Shown here: one piece after another, positions 56,816-64,000 of the stretch
How the letters are laid out: each line of letters opens with the position of its first letter
Position numbering within the stretch: position 1 is the stretch's first letter
Translations under genes and position numbers: made by a program
The notes under the pieces: model-generated
What the model was told of the DNA's origin: nothing
What the model saw: the letters and a program-made list of their open reading frames with translations, nothing else
The model's database searches: none
Source: Sphingomicrobium sp. XHP0239
GTDB lineage: Bacteria > Pseudomonadota > Alphaproteobacteria > Sphingomonadales > Sphingomonadaceae
DNA: 64,000 bases
NCBI RefSeq assembly: GCF_039555325.1
Contig: NZ_CP154608.1
Coordinates: 1,364,001 to 1,428,000 of the forward strand
Direction of reading: 5' to 3'

Positions 56816-58480
56816 TCAGCCGGCTACCTGCGTTTCGGATGACCCGTCGTCGATCGCTTCGGGCTTGGGATCGCCGGCCGTATCCGGATCGGTCAGCGCG
56901 GACGCGCCGGGCTGGCGCAGCAATTGCTCGGCCTGGTCGGCGGTCATCGGCTTTCCGAAGTACCAGCCTTGGCCGAAGCGGCAGCCCATTTCCATCACCA
57001 TCGCATGGGTACGCGCATTCTCGACCCCCTCGACCACCACGGGGGTGTCGAGCGCATCGGCCAATGTCGTGATCGCGCGCACGATCGCACGGCTTTCCCG
57101 GTCGGTGGCGAGCGAGGAAACGAAGCTGCGGTCGATCTTGATGAGATCGAGCGGCATGGCGCGAAGGTGCGACAGGCTGGAAAAACCCGTCCCGAAATCG
57201 TCGAGCGCGATGCGTATTCCCTGATTCTTCATGCTGGTCACGATGGTGCGCGCCATCTCGATGTCCGCGAACAGCGACCCTTCGGTAATCTCGACGATCA
57301 GCCGTTCCGCGGGAAACCCTGTCTCGGTCAGCATGCGGACCAGTTTCTGCGCCAGCCAGTTATCGGCGAGTTGCGAGGGCGCGATGTTGATCGACAGGTC
57401 GATCTCGTTCGGCCACGCGGCCGCGATGCGGAGCGCACGGCGGAACAGCCCATCCGTCAGCGGGCCGATCAGGTGATGTTCCTCGGCCACCGGAATGAAC
57501 CGGTCGGGAGTGATCAGCCCGGCGAGCGGGTGGTTCCAGCGCGCCAGCACCTCGAAGCCCGAAATCTGGCCCGTCGCAAAATCGATCTGTGGCTCGAAAA
57601 AGGGCAGGAACTGGTCGGTATCGACGCCGTGGCGAATCCCCTGCTCGATCTCCGAATGCACCAGCAGTTCGCGCTCCATGCCCTCGTCGAACCAGATCGG
57701 CCGGGCCAGTCGCCCCGCCTTGCCCGCGGCCAGCGCGATGTCGGCGCGGCGCAGTAGGTCGCGTGCCTTCAGTTCGCCGACGGGCGCCTGCGCGATGCCG
57801 ACGTGGGCGCCCACCTGGATCGACTTGTCGTCGATCGAAAAGGGACGCGTCACGCGGTCCAGCAGCTCGACGGCGAGCGCTTCGATCGACTCGCGGTCAT
57901 TCCTTCCGCCGGGCGATGCGATGATCGCGAACTCGTCGCCCGATACCCGCGCCACGGATGCGGAACCGTCTGCCACCTCGACGATGACCCCCGCGATCCG
58001 GCGCAGCAATTCGTCACCGACGTCGAACCCATGACGCTCGTTGATGGTCTTGAACCGATTGAGCTGGATCGAGATGACCGCCACCGAACCGGCGTCCGGT
58101 TCGCCTTTCTCGTGTATCCAATGACCCGCCTCGGTGAAGCCCTTGCGGTTGAGAAGGCCCGTCATCCCGTCGGTGCTCGCCTGTTCCTGCGCCCGGCGCT
58201 CGCTTTCCTCGCGGCGCTGGATCTCGTGCTGGACGTCGACATAGTAGCGCCATCCGAACAGGATCAGCGCGATGTTCAGCGTGATCGTGGTGGCCGAAAC
58301 GCCCAATTGCGCCGTGATCCCCTCGACCCCCCGGTCCAGACGCACGAAGAAACTGGTGCCGTTGTAGAGGAGCAGCGCGAAGGCGGCGAGCAGAACGGAC
58401 AGGACGACGATCTCGCGGCGACCCATCCGGGTTCGCCAGGTCAGACGCCTGGTGCGGCGCGTGTACCCCTCACTGTCCAT
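56816..58480 (-). CDS. Membrane GGDEF-EAL protein (cyclic-di-GMP turnover)
   Basis: A protein of about 554 residues: two membrane helices (around residues 25-42 and 62-80), a short coiled linker, a GGDEF domain (about 95-260) with RVSGDEF in place of GGDEF, and an EAL domain (about 280-530). The EAL motifs are intact: FEVLARW (EVL for EAL), NIAPSQL, VEITEGSL, DDFGTGFSSL, DLIKIDRSF, VVEGVEN and GQGWYFGKPM. Phosphodiesterase activity is therefore likely; the SGDEF half may be weakly active or regulatory. The start is uncertain (ATG 58480 or GTG 58501), without a clear ribosome site. Confidence 0.88.
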   Translation of the reverse strand: MDSEGYTRRTRRLTWRTRMGRREIVVLSVLLAAFALLLYNGTSFFVRLDRGVEGITAQLGVSATTITLNIALILFGWRYYVDVQHEIQRREESERRAQEQASTDGMTGLLNRKGFTEAGHWIHEKGEPDAGSVAVISIQLNRFKTINERHGFDVGDELLRRIAGVIVEVADGSASVARVSGDEFAIIASPGGRNDRESIEALAVELLDRVTRPFSIDDKSIQVGAHVGIAQAPVGELKARDLLRRADIALAAGKAGRLARPIWFDEGMERELLVHSEIEQGIRHGVDTDQFLPFFEPQIDFATGQISGFEVLARWNHPLAGLITPDRFIPVAEEHHLIGPLTDGLFRRALRIAAAWPNEIDLSINIAPSQLADNWLAQKLVRMLTETGFPAERLIVEITEGSLFADIEMARTIVTSMKNQGIRIALDDFGTGFSSLSHLRAMPLDLIKIDRSFVSSLATDRESRAIVRAITTLADALDTPVVVEGVENARTHAMVMEMGCRFGQGWYFGKPMTADQAEQLLRQPGASALTDPDTAGDPKPEAIDDGSSETQVAG

Positions 58481-58552
58481 CGGGCGGAAGTAGCGGCCCA
58501 CTGGTTAAGGAATTGGTCACGGCGCTCCGCTCGAAACGCGCAAAAAAGACGG

Positions 58553-58641
58553 TGGTGCGGACGGCGGGACTTGAACCCGCACTCCCGGTTAAGGGAAGCC
58601 GATTTTAAGTCGGATGCGTCTACCGATTCCGCCACGTCCGC
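58553..58641 (-). tRNA. tRNA-Leu (anticodon TAA), CCA encoded
   Basis: The minus strand folds as a class II tRNA: acceptor stem GCGGACG/CGTCCGC, an anticodon arm with loop reading CTTAAAA (anticodon TAA), a long variable arm, a T-arm with GGTTCAAGTCC and 3' CCA encoded at 58553-58555. The body is 86 bases without CCA (58556-58641). It lies between the GGDEF-EAL gene and ihfB. Confidence 0.95.
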
Positions 58642-58713
58642 ACGCGGCCGGGGTTAGCGCCTGACACGAACCCCGCCAAGCATATGCTGAGCCTCGCGGA
58701 CGCCGCCGCCGGT

Positions 58714-59016
58714 TCAGTCGTTGTCGGCTTTTTGCGCGTTGAGGTTCAACCGTTCCCGCATTTCCTTGCCCGGCTTGAAATAGGGCACGCGCTTGGCGGC
58801 AACGTCGACGGGCTCGCCCGTCCGGGGATTGCGGCCGACGCGCGCGTCGCGCTGGCGGGTCGAGAAGGCGCCGAAACCACGCAATTCCACCCGCCCGCCA
58901 TCGGCAAGGTGATCGGTGATGCTCTCGAACAGGCTGGAAACGACGCTCTCGACTTCCTTCTGAGTGAGGTCGGGAAAGTCTTCGCAGATCTTGGTGACGA
59001 GTTCGGAACGGATCAT
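58714..59016 (-). CDS. ihfB: Integration host factor beta subunit
   Basis: A 100-residue HU/IHF-fold protein. Signature features are [23 protein letters not shown] at the N-terminus, [30 protein letters not shown] (the DNA-intercalating beta arm with proline) and [14 protein letters not shown] at the C-terminus. IHF bends DNA at specific sites; the alpha subunit is elsewhere. It lies downstream of rpsA with a strong terminator between, so it has its own promoter or relies on readthrough. Confidence 0.94.
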   Translation of the reverse strand: MIRSELVTKICEDFPDLTQKEVESVVSSLFESITDHLADGGRVELRGFGAFSTRQRDARVGRNPRTGEPVDVAAKRVPYFKPGKEMRERLNLNAQKADND

Positions 59017-59092
59017 GGCAGCGGTCTCAACCCCCCGGGTTCATGTGGCGGCCGCCCCCCGGCGCCGCTCTTCACTCCGCGGATGATTGACG

Positions 59093-59132
59093 AAAAAAAC
59101 GGGGCAGTGCAAGCCCTTGCCTGCACTGCCCC
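59093..59132 (-). terminator. Intrinsic terminator of rpsA
   Basis: Minus strand: GGGGCAGTGCA stem with TGCACTGCCCC (59101-59132), loop GGCAAGGGCT, followed by GTTTTTTTC (T-run at 59093-59099). It lies 31 bases beyond the rpsA stop. Confidence 0.93.
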
Positions 59133-59163
59133 GCTTGATCTGTCCGGTGATGGGACGAGAGGC

Positions 59164-60870
59164 TTATTCGGCCTCGTCGCCACCCTTCTCCTTGAGCGCT
59201 GCGCCCAGGATGTCGCCCAGCGACGCGCCGCTGTCCGACGAACCGTACTGCTTGACCGCTTCCTTCTCCTCGGAGATCTGCAGCGCCTTGATCGAATAGT
59301 TGGGCTTCTTCGAACGATCGAAGCCGGTGACCATCGCGTCGAACTTCTGCCCGATCTGGAAACGCTCCGGACGCTGCTCGTCGCGGTCGCGACCGAGATC
59401 GCTGCGACGGATGAAGCCGATGGGGCCATCGTCGCCCGCCTGCACTTCCAGCCCGCCGTCGCGAACGTCGAGAACGGTGACCGTCTTGGTCTCGCCCTTC
59501 TTGACGCCGTCGGCATCCGCCGACACGCCGCCGCGCTCGAGCTGCTTCATGCCGAGGCTGATGCGCTCCTTCTCGATATCGACGTCGAGCACGACGGCCT
59601 TGACCGTCTCGCCCTTGTGATGAAGCTGGAGCGCTTCCTCGCCGGTGATGCCCCACGCGATGTCCGACATGTGGACCATGCCGTCGACGTCGCCGGGAAG
59701 GCCGATGAACAGGCCGAATTCGGTCGAATTCTTGACCTCGCCCTCGACTTCGGTGCCGACCGGGAACTGTTCGGCGAAATCGTCCCACGGATTGCTCTGC
59801 GCCTGCTTGAGGCCGAGGCTGATGCGACGCTTTTCCTCGTCGACCTCGAGCACCTTCACATCGACTTCCTGCGACGTGCTGACGATCTTGCCCGGATGGA
59901 CGTTCTTCTTGGTCCAGCTCATTTCCGACACGTGGACCAGGCCTTCGATGCCCGGCTCGAGCTCGACGAACGCACCATATTCGGTGATGTTCGTGACGCG
60001 GCCCGTAAAGGTCGTGTCGATCGGATACTTGGCGCTCGCGCCTTCCCACGGATCCGCTTCCAGCTGCTTCATGCCGAGGCTGATGCGCTGCGTTTCGCGG
60101 TTGATGCGGATGATCTGCACCTTGACCGTGTCGCCGATGTTGATGATCTCGCTGGGATGACCGACGCGCTTGTAGCTTATGTCGGTGACGTGCAGCAGGC
60201 CGTCGATTCCGCCGAGATCCACGAACGCACCATAATCGGTGATGTTCTTGACCACGCCCTCGATGACCTGGCCTTCGGTGAGGCTCTGGATCAGGCCCGA
60301 ACGCTGTTCGGCGCGCGTTTCCTCGAGGATGGCGCGGCGCGACACGACGATGTTGCCGCGACGACGATCCATCTTGAGGATCTGGAACGGCTGCGGGATT
60401 TCCATCAGCGGGGTGACGTCGCGCACGGGGCGGATGTCGACCTGGCTACCGGGAAGGAAGGCCACCGCACCGCCGAGATCGACGGTGAAGCCGCCCTTCA
60501 CGCGGCCGAAGATCGTGCCCTCGACGCGCTCGTCGGCCTCGAATTCCTTCTCCAGCTTGTCCCACGCGGCTTCGCGGCGGGCGCGGTCGCGCGACAGCAT
60601 CGCCTCGCCCTGCGCATTCTCGACGCGATCGACATAGACTTCGACCTCGTCGCCGACGCTAATTTCGCATTCCTTGCCCGGGGGCGTGAATTCCTTGAGC
60701 GCGACGCGTCCTTCGCTCTTCAATCCGACGTCGATGATGGCGAGATCGTTCTCGATCCCCGTCACCTTGCCGGTGACGACCTTGCCTTCGAAGCCCTCGT
60801 CTTCGCCGCCCAGTTTCTCGTTGAGCATGTCCGCGAATTCATCGCGCGTGGGAAATGCCGTATCGGCCAT
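59164..60870 (-). CDS. rpsA: 30S ribosomal protein S1
   Basis: A 568-residue protein with six S1 RNA-binding repeats (about residues 25-100, 110-180, 195-265, 285-350, 370-440, 455-525) with the recurrent G-x-V-x-x-I-x-x-Y-G-A-F-V-x-L pattern (GVVKNITDYGAFVDL, GRVTNITEYGAFVEL). It unfolds mRNA and promotes initiation on the 30S subunit. The start ATG 60870 lacks a Shine-Dalgarno sequence (the upstream bases are AAGACATTATTGCTT), as in other rpsA mRNAs that depend on leader structure and autoregulation. Preceded by cmk and closed by the terminator at 59093. Confidence 0.98.
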   Translation of the reverse strand: MADTAFPTRDEFADMLNEKLGGEDEGFEGKVVTGKVTGIENDLAIIDVGLKSEGRVALKEFTPPGKECEISVGDEVEVYVDRVENAQGEAMLSRDRARREAAWDKLEKEFEADERVEGTIFGRVKGGFTVDLGGAVAFLPGSQVDIRPVRDVTPLMEIPQPFQILKMDRRRGNIVVSRRAILEETRAEQRSGLIQSLTEGQVIEGVVKNITDYGAFVDLGGIDGLLHVTDISYKRVGHPSEIINIGDTVKVQIIRINRETQRISLGMKQLEADPWEGASAKYPIDTTFTGRVTNITEYGAFVELEPGIEGLVHVSEMSWTKKNVHPGKIVSTSQEVDVKVLEVDEEKRRISLGLKQAQSNPWDDFAEQFPVGTEVEGEVKNSTEFGLFIGLPGDVDGMVHMSDIAWGITGEEALQLHHKGETVKAVVLDVDIEKERISLGMKQLERGGVSADADGVKKGETKTVTVLDVRDGGLEVQAGDDGPIGFIRRSDLGRDRDEQRPERFQIGQKFDAMVTGFDRSKKPNYSIKALQISEEKEAVKQYGSSDSGASLGDILGAALKEKGGDEAE

Positions 60871-61057
60871 AAGCAATAATGTCTTTCGTCTCTGGTTTGC
60901 CGCCGAGCCTCCACCATCGGAGCACTCTTCTCCTCGCGGACTTGGACAAACCCCATGATTGCCGCGCGAGGCTCGTCCCCGTGCAGCATCCGACGGTTGC
61001 GAAGGGTCGTGGCGGCTTCAACGGGCGGGCGTTCGGCGAAATTCGTCGCCGAAACAG

Positions 61058-61708
61058 TCAACTCGCCGGGAGACGGGCCTCCACGAGCGCAATCGCTCGT
61101 CGGACGGCGCGCTCTATAGTCATTTCGCTCGTGTCGAGCAAGTCCGCGTCCGCAGCCTGAGCGAGGGGCGCCTCGGCGCGGGCGGCATCGCGTTCGTCGC
61201 GGGCGCGGATATCGACGAGCACGTCCTCGTAATGGACGTTCATGCCTTGGCCCTGCAGCTCCGCCGTTCGGCGCCGCGCGCGAGTCTCGGGCGAGGCGGT
61301 GACGTACAGCTTGGCGTTCGCATCGGGGGCGATCACCGTGCCGATATCGCGTCCGTCGAGAACCGCGCCGCCGTCGCGCGCCGCAAAGGCCCGCTGCCGC
61401 TCGAGCAGCGCCGTGCGGACGCCCGGATAGGCCGACACGCGGCTGGCGATCTCGCCCACCGTTTCGGTGCGCAGCTCCGCATCGTCCATGTCGATCTGCT
61501 CCAGCCCCTCGACCGCGCGGCGCGCCTCGAACGGGTTGCCGGGATCACCGCCGAACCGGAACAGCGCCAGAGCCACCGCGCGGTAGAGCAGCCCCGTATC
61601 CATGTGCGGCAGGTCGAACCGCTCGGCCAGCGCGCGGGCGATCGTCCCCTTCCCGCTGGCCGCGGGGCCATCGACGGCGATGACGAGCGATGAGGGCTGG
61701 CCTTTCAT
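61058..61708 (-). CDS. cmk: Cytidylate kinase
   Basis: A 216-residue nucleoside monophosphate kinase. The P-loop is AVDGPAASGKGTIA, DTGLLYRAVAL is the CMP-binding segment and DGRDIGTVIAPDANAK the next; RARRRTAELQ is the arginine-rich LID. It makes CDP from CMP. The start at 61708 gives MKGQPSSL; the upstream frame is unconserved. It is transcribed toward rpsA, 187 bases away, the usual cmk-rpsA-ihfB order. Confidence 0.95.
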   Translation of the reverse strand: MKGQPSSLVIAVDGPAASGKGTIARALAERFDLPHMDTGLLYRAVALALFRFGGDPGNPFEARRAVEGLEQIDMDDAELRTETVGEIASRVSAYPGVRTALLERQRAFAARDGGAVLDGRDIGTVIAPDANAKLYVTASPETRARRRTAELQGQGMNVHYEDVLVDIRARDERDAARAEAPLAQAADADLLDTSEMTIERAVRRAIALVEARLPAS

Positions 61709-61814
61709 GTGACGGGGCTTTGACAGCGCCATGGGCCTATGGCAAGGCGCGCTCTTGCAAAGAGGGGCTTGCCGCCTCAAGTGCGGCATCGAACGAAACC
61801 CAAGAGGATATTTC

Positions 61815-62129
61815 ATGGTCAAGCCCGAATGGGGTACCAAGCGCACCTGCCCGAAGTGCAGCACGCGTTTCTACGATCTCGGCAACGACGAGCCGGTCAC
61901 CTGCATCGAATGCGGCGAGGAGTGGATCCCCGAGCCGGTGCTGAAGTCCAAGCAGCCGCTGCCGTTCGACGATGCCGACACCAAGAAGAAGGACGAGGAT
62001 CTGTCGGGCGACGATCTCGATGTCGATGAGGATGATGACGGCGGCAGCGCCGACGACGACGTCGATCTCGACACCGGGGACGAGGATCTGAAGGTCAAGA
62101 AGACCTCGGACGACGACGACGACAGCTAG
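61815..62129 (+). CDS. TIGR02300-family zinc-ribbon protein
   Basis: A 104-residue protein: the N-terminus has two CxxC pairs (TCPKCSTRFYDLG and TCIECG), a zinc ribbon with the FYDLG signature of the TIGR02300 family, then a long acidic tail (Asp/Glu run from about residue 55, including DVDEDDDGG and DDDVDLD). This combination is characteristic of an alphaproteobacterial family with no assigned function. It is divergent from cmk, as in many genomes of the class. AGAGGAT lies a few bases before the ATG. Confidence 0.88.
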   Translation: MVKPEWGTKRTCPKCSTRFYDLGNDEPVTCIECGEEWIPEPVLKSKQPLPFDDADTKKKDEDLSGDDLDVDEDDDGGSADDDVDLDTGDEDLKVKKTSDDDDDS

Positions 62130-62212
62130 GATCGTCGGGGCGAGCCGCGCGGCCTATATTAGGGGTTGCAAAGCGCGCCGATTTTCCTAAACCGCGCCAG
62201 CACTTTGGATAC

Positions 62213-62288
<76 letters not shown>

Positions 62289-62300
62289 TCCGAAAAATCG

Positions 62301-62341
62301 AAAGCCCCGGGACGCCGCCGACCCCGCGTTCCGGGGCTTTT
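62301..62341 (+). terminator. Terminator after tRNA-Ala
   Basis: AAAGCCCCGG (62301-62310) pairs with CCGGGGCTTTT (62331-62341) across a 20-base loop, and a T-run ends the stem. It separates the tRNA from the glycosyltransferase gene. Confidence 0.85.
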
Positions 62342-62471
62342 CGCGTCGGGGGCATGCGACAGTTACTCGATGCGAACTCCACCCACGAACGCGAGACTGC
62401 CGAAGATCAGTCACGCGGCGAGGAACTTCGGAACGCGCGGCGCCTTCGTCGAGGAAGGAGCAAGCCACCCC

Positions 62472-63596
62472 ATGATCATCCGTGACCCCGATCCTGCCGC
62501 CCCGCTGCGCATCGCGGTCGTCGGCCATGTCCGCTTTCCCATCGCCGCCCCGTTCGCAGGCGGGATGGAGGCGCACTCCCATTCGCTCGTCCGCGCGCTG
62601 ATGGCACGGGGCCACGATGTCGCGCTGTTCGCGGCGGGCGACGGCGATCCCGCGCTCCCGCTGGTTCCCATCGTCGATCGCCACTATGAAGCCGAGATGC
62701 CTTGGGCGCGGTGGCACGGAACCCCCCGGTTCGCCGCGATGCAGAAGGCGATCTTCGCGCGGGCATGGGACGAGATCGAGAGGTTTGCGCCCGACGTCGT
62801 CCACAACAACAGCCTGTCGAGCGATTTCATTAAGAGCGCCGCGGCACACAGCATTCCGACGGTCACCACGCTCCACGTTCCCCCGTTCCGCCAGCTCGGC
62901 GACGCCATCGCCTCCTCTCTGACGGTCCCATGGCTTCGCTACGCCACGGTCAGCGAGGCGCAACGTCGCCGCTGGTCGCCCGACGCCCACCCCGCGTTCC
63001 GCGCCATCCCTAACGGGATCGACGGTTGGCACTGGCGTCCGCGCGGAGAAAAGCATGCCGCCGCCGTCTGGGCCGGCCGGATCACGCCGACGAAGGGCAC
63101 CGGAGATGCGGTCCGCGCCGCGCGGTCAGCGGGCGTCGCGCTCAATCTGTTCGGTCCTGTCGAGAACGAACTCTTCTTCGACGAACATGTCGCGCCCTTC
63201 CTGTCCGATACCATCCGCTTTCACGGGCCGGTCGGTCCCGACCGCCTGAGCGAGGAGGTCGCGCGCGCCTCGGTCGCACTCGTCACCCCCTGCTGGGACG
63301 AACCCTTCGGTCTCGTCGCCGCCGAGGCGCTGGCCTGCGGCACCCCCGTCGCCGGCTATTCGCGCGGCGCGATCCCCGAAGTTGTGGGGTCCTGCGGCGT
63401 GCTGGTCGAGGAAGGCGACGTCGAAGGGCTCGCGCGCGCCATTCCCAAGGCGCAGGCGATCGATCCCGTTTCCTGCCGCGAGCGCGGCCTCGAATTCCGT
63501 CACGATGTCATGATCGACACGTACGAGCGGCTCTATGCCGACGCCATCGCCGCCTTGTCCTCCAGCGCTTCGAGCACGCGGCTCGAACTGGCGTAA
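62472..63596 (+). CDS. GT4-family glycosyltransferase
   Basis: A 374-residue GT-B-fold glycosyltransferase. The N-terminal half has GGMEAHSHSLVRALMARGHDVALFA, the C-terminal half the GT4 donor-site motifs WAGRITPTKGTGDAVRAA and E-P-F-G-L-V-A-A-E-A-L-A-C-G-T-P-V-A, the EX7E signature. It transfers a sugar from a nucleotide donor, probably in exopolysaccharide or lipid glycosylation; the acceptor is unknown. GAGGAAGGAG lies 12 bases before the ATG. Its 3' end overlaps the convergent GT2 gene by 64 bases, an unusually long convergent overlap. Confidence 0.9.
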   Translation: MIIRDPDPAAPLRIAVVGHVRFPIAAPFAGGMEAHSHSLVRALMARGHDVALFAAGDGDPALPLVPIVDRHYEAEMPWARWHGTPRFAAMQKAIFARAWDEIERFAPDVVHNNSLSSDFIKSAAAHSIPTVTTLHVPPFRQLGDAIASSLTVPWLRYATVSEAQRRRWSPDAHPAFRAIPNGIDGWHWRPRGEKHAAAVWAGRITPTKGTGDAVRAARSAGVALNLFGPVENELFFDEHVAPFLSDTIRFHGPVGPDRLSEEVARASVALVTPCWDEPFGLVAAEALACGTPVAGYSRGAIPEVVGSCGVLVEEGDVEGLARAIPKAQAIDPVSCRERGLEFRHDVMIDTYERLYADAIAALSSSASSTRLELA

Positions 63597-64000
63597 GGCA
63601 TGTGCGCCTGCTGGCGCGTCAGATCGAGATCGGCCTCGCGCGTCGGGCGCAGCCGCTGCCAGCGCCCGTCGACGATGCCCGCCAGCCCCATCAGTTCGAA
63701 ACAGCGCAACCAGTGCTCCATCGTATGATGGCCCCATTTCTCGCAGAAACGCTCGGCATTGGCGATCACGCTGTCGAGATGGTGGACCGGTGGCATGTGG
63801 TGGGGATGATATTGATGATAGACGCGTGCGCCCCGCACCCATCGGAATTCCAGCGCCGCTTCGGCGGCACTGCGACCGAAATCGGTGTCCTCGCCGCCAT
63901 AGCCGTCATAGGTCTCGTCGAACCCGCCGACCTGCGCCCAGTCCTGCGCCGTCATGGCGAAGTTCAACGACCAGAAGCAGCGGTAGTCGGTGCATTCTCC
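63533..64000 (-). CDS. GT2-family glycosyltransferase, 5' part outside the window
   Basis: The frame stays open to the right edge and begins before it (visible start E-C-T-D-Y-R-C-F-W-S-L-N-F-A). Visible motifs are SLNFAMTAQDW, GGFDETYDGYGGEDTDFG, typical of the C-terminal half of GT-A family 2 enzymes (galactosyltransferase-like), and HHMPPVHHLDS, probable metal-binding histidines. About 155 residues are visible, with the stop at 63533. Its 64-base overlap with the GT4 gene makes a convergent pair, likely for the same polysaccharide or glycolipid. Confidence 0.85.
   Translation of the reverse strand, partial: GECTDYRCFWSLNFAMTAQDWAQVGGFDETYDGYGGEDTDFGRSAAEAALEFRWVRGARVYHQYHPHHMPPVHHLDSVIANAERFCEKWGHHTMEHWLRCFELMGLAGIVDGRWQRLRPTREADLDLTRQQAHMPYASSSRVLEALEDKAAMASA

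Overview
The window is high-GC, densely packed bacterial chromosome from an alphaproteobacterium, most likely a sphingomonad (order Sphingomonadales). The evidence is a circularly permuted (two-piece) tmRNA gene encoding the tag ANDNEALAIAA, GGAAC-N16/17-CGTT promoters of the alphaproteobacterial general stress sigma factor (EcfG), the arrangement cmk-rpsA-ihfB beside a TIGR02300-type protein, HisKA_2 and LytTR signalling genes, and many TTG/GTG starts with stop/start overlaps. I see no prophage, insertion sequence, CRISPR array or other clear mobile element.

Layout. 1-9.6 kb: a leucine/isovalerate degradation block on the minus strand (isovaleryl-CoA dehydrogenase, both methylcrotonyl-CoA carboxylase subunits, two c-type cytochromes), an SDR dehydrogenase, a thiolase, and an orphan secreted Hcp-like protein. 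9.7-13.3 kb: small exported proteins, four of which look like one paralogous family, plus a glutaredoxin-MauE fusion. 13.3-20.4 kb: SH3 protein, nitronate-monooxygenase-like enzyme, nadC, metallophosphoesterase, phosphotransferase and an M3 peptidase lipoprotein. 20.4-23.8 kb: Nudix, two TPM proteins, LemA, MscL. 23.8-25.7 kb: permuted ssrA followed by four tiny acidic lipoproteins, two of them behind EcfG promoters. 25.7-31.8 kb: Nudix, extensin-like, SWIB, LD-carboxypeptidase and Mpl-like ligase (peptidoglycan recycling), small enzymes. 31.8-39.7 kb: a LytS/LytTR two-component pair, a PcrA/UvrD helicase, a HisKA_2 kinase, and an unexplained 870-bp stretch at 34,456-35,323 whose minus strand is packed with tetraloop hairpins. 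40-50.7 kb: L,D-transpeptidase, serine hydrolase, pyrF-accD-folC, AmpG-like permease, Rieske oxygenase, response regulator, rRNA-modifying enzymes. 50.7-64 kb: SRAP protein, DUF2794, cysE, OxyR, pgsA, LplT-like transporter, GGDEF/EAL protein, tRNA-Leu, ihfB, rpsA, cmk, tRNA-Ala and glycosyltransferases.

The genes suggest three linked themes: branched-chain acyl-CoA catabolism; cell-wall turnover and recycling (AmpG-like import, LD-carboxypeptidase, Mpl-like ligase, L,D-transpeptidase); and envelope stress physiology (EcfG-controlled small lipoproteins, MscL, OxyR, HisKA_2 kinase). The most novel-looking item is the candidate structured non-coding RNA at about 34.55-35.08 kb on the minus strand.
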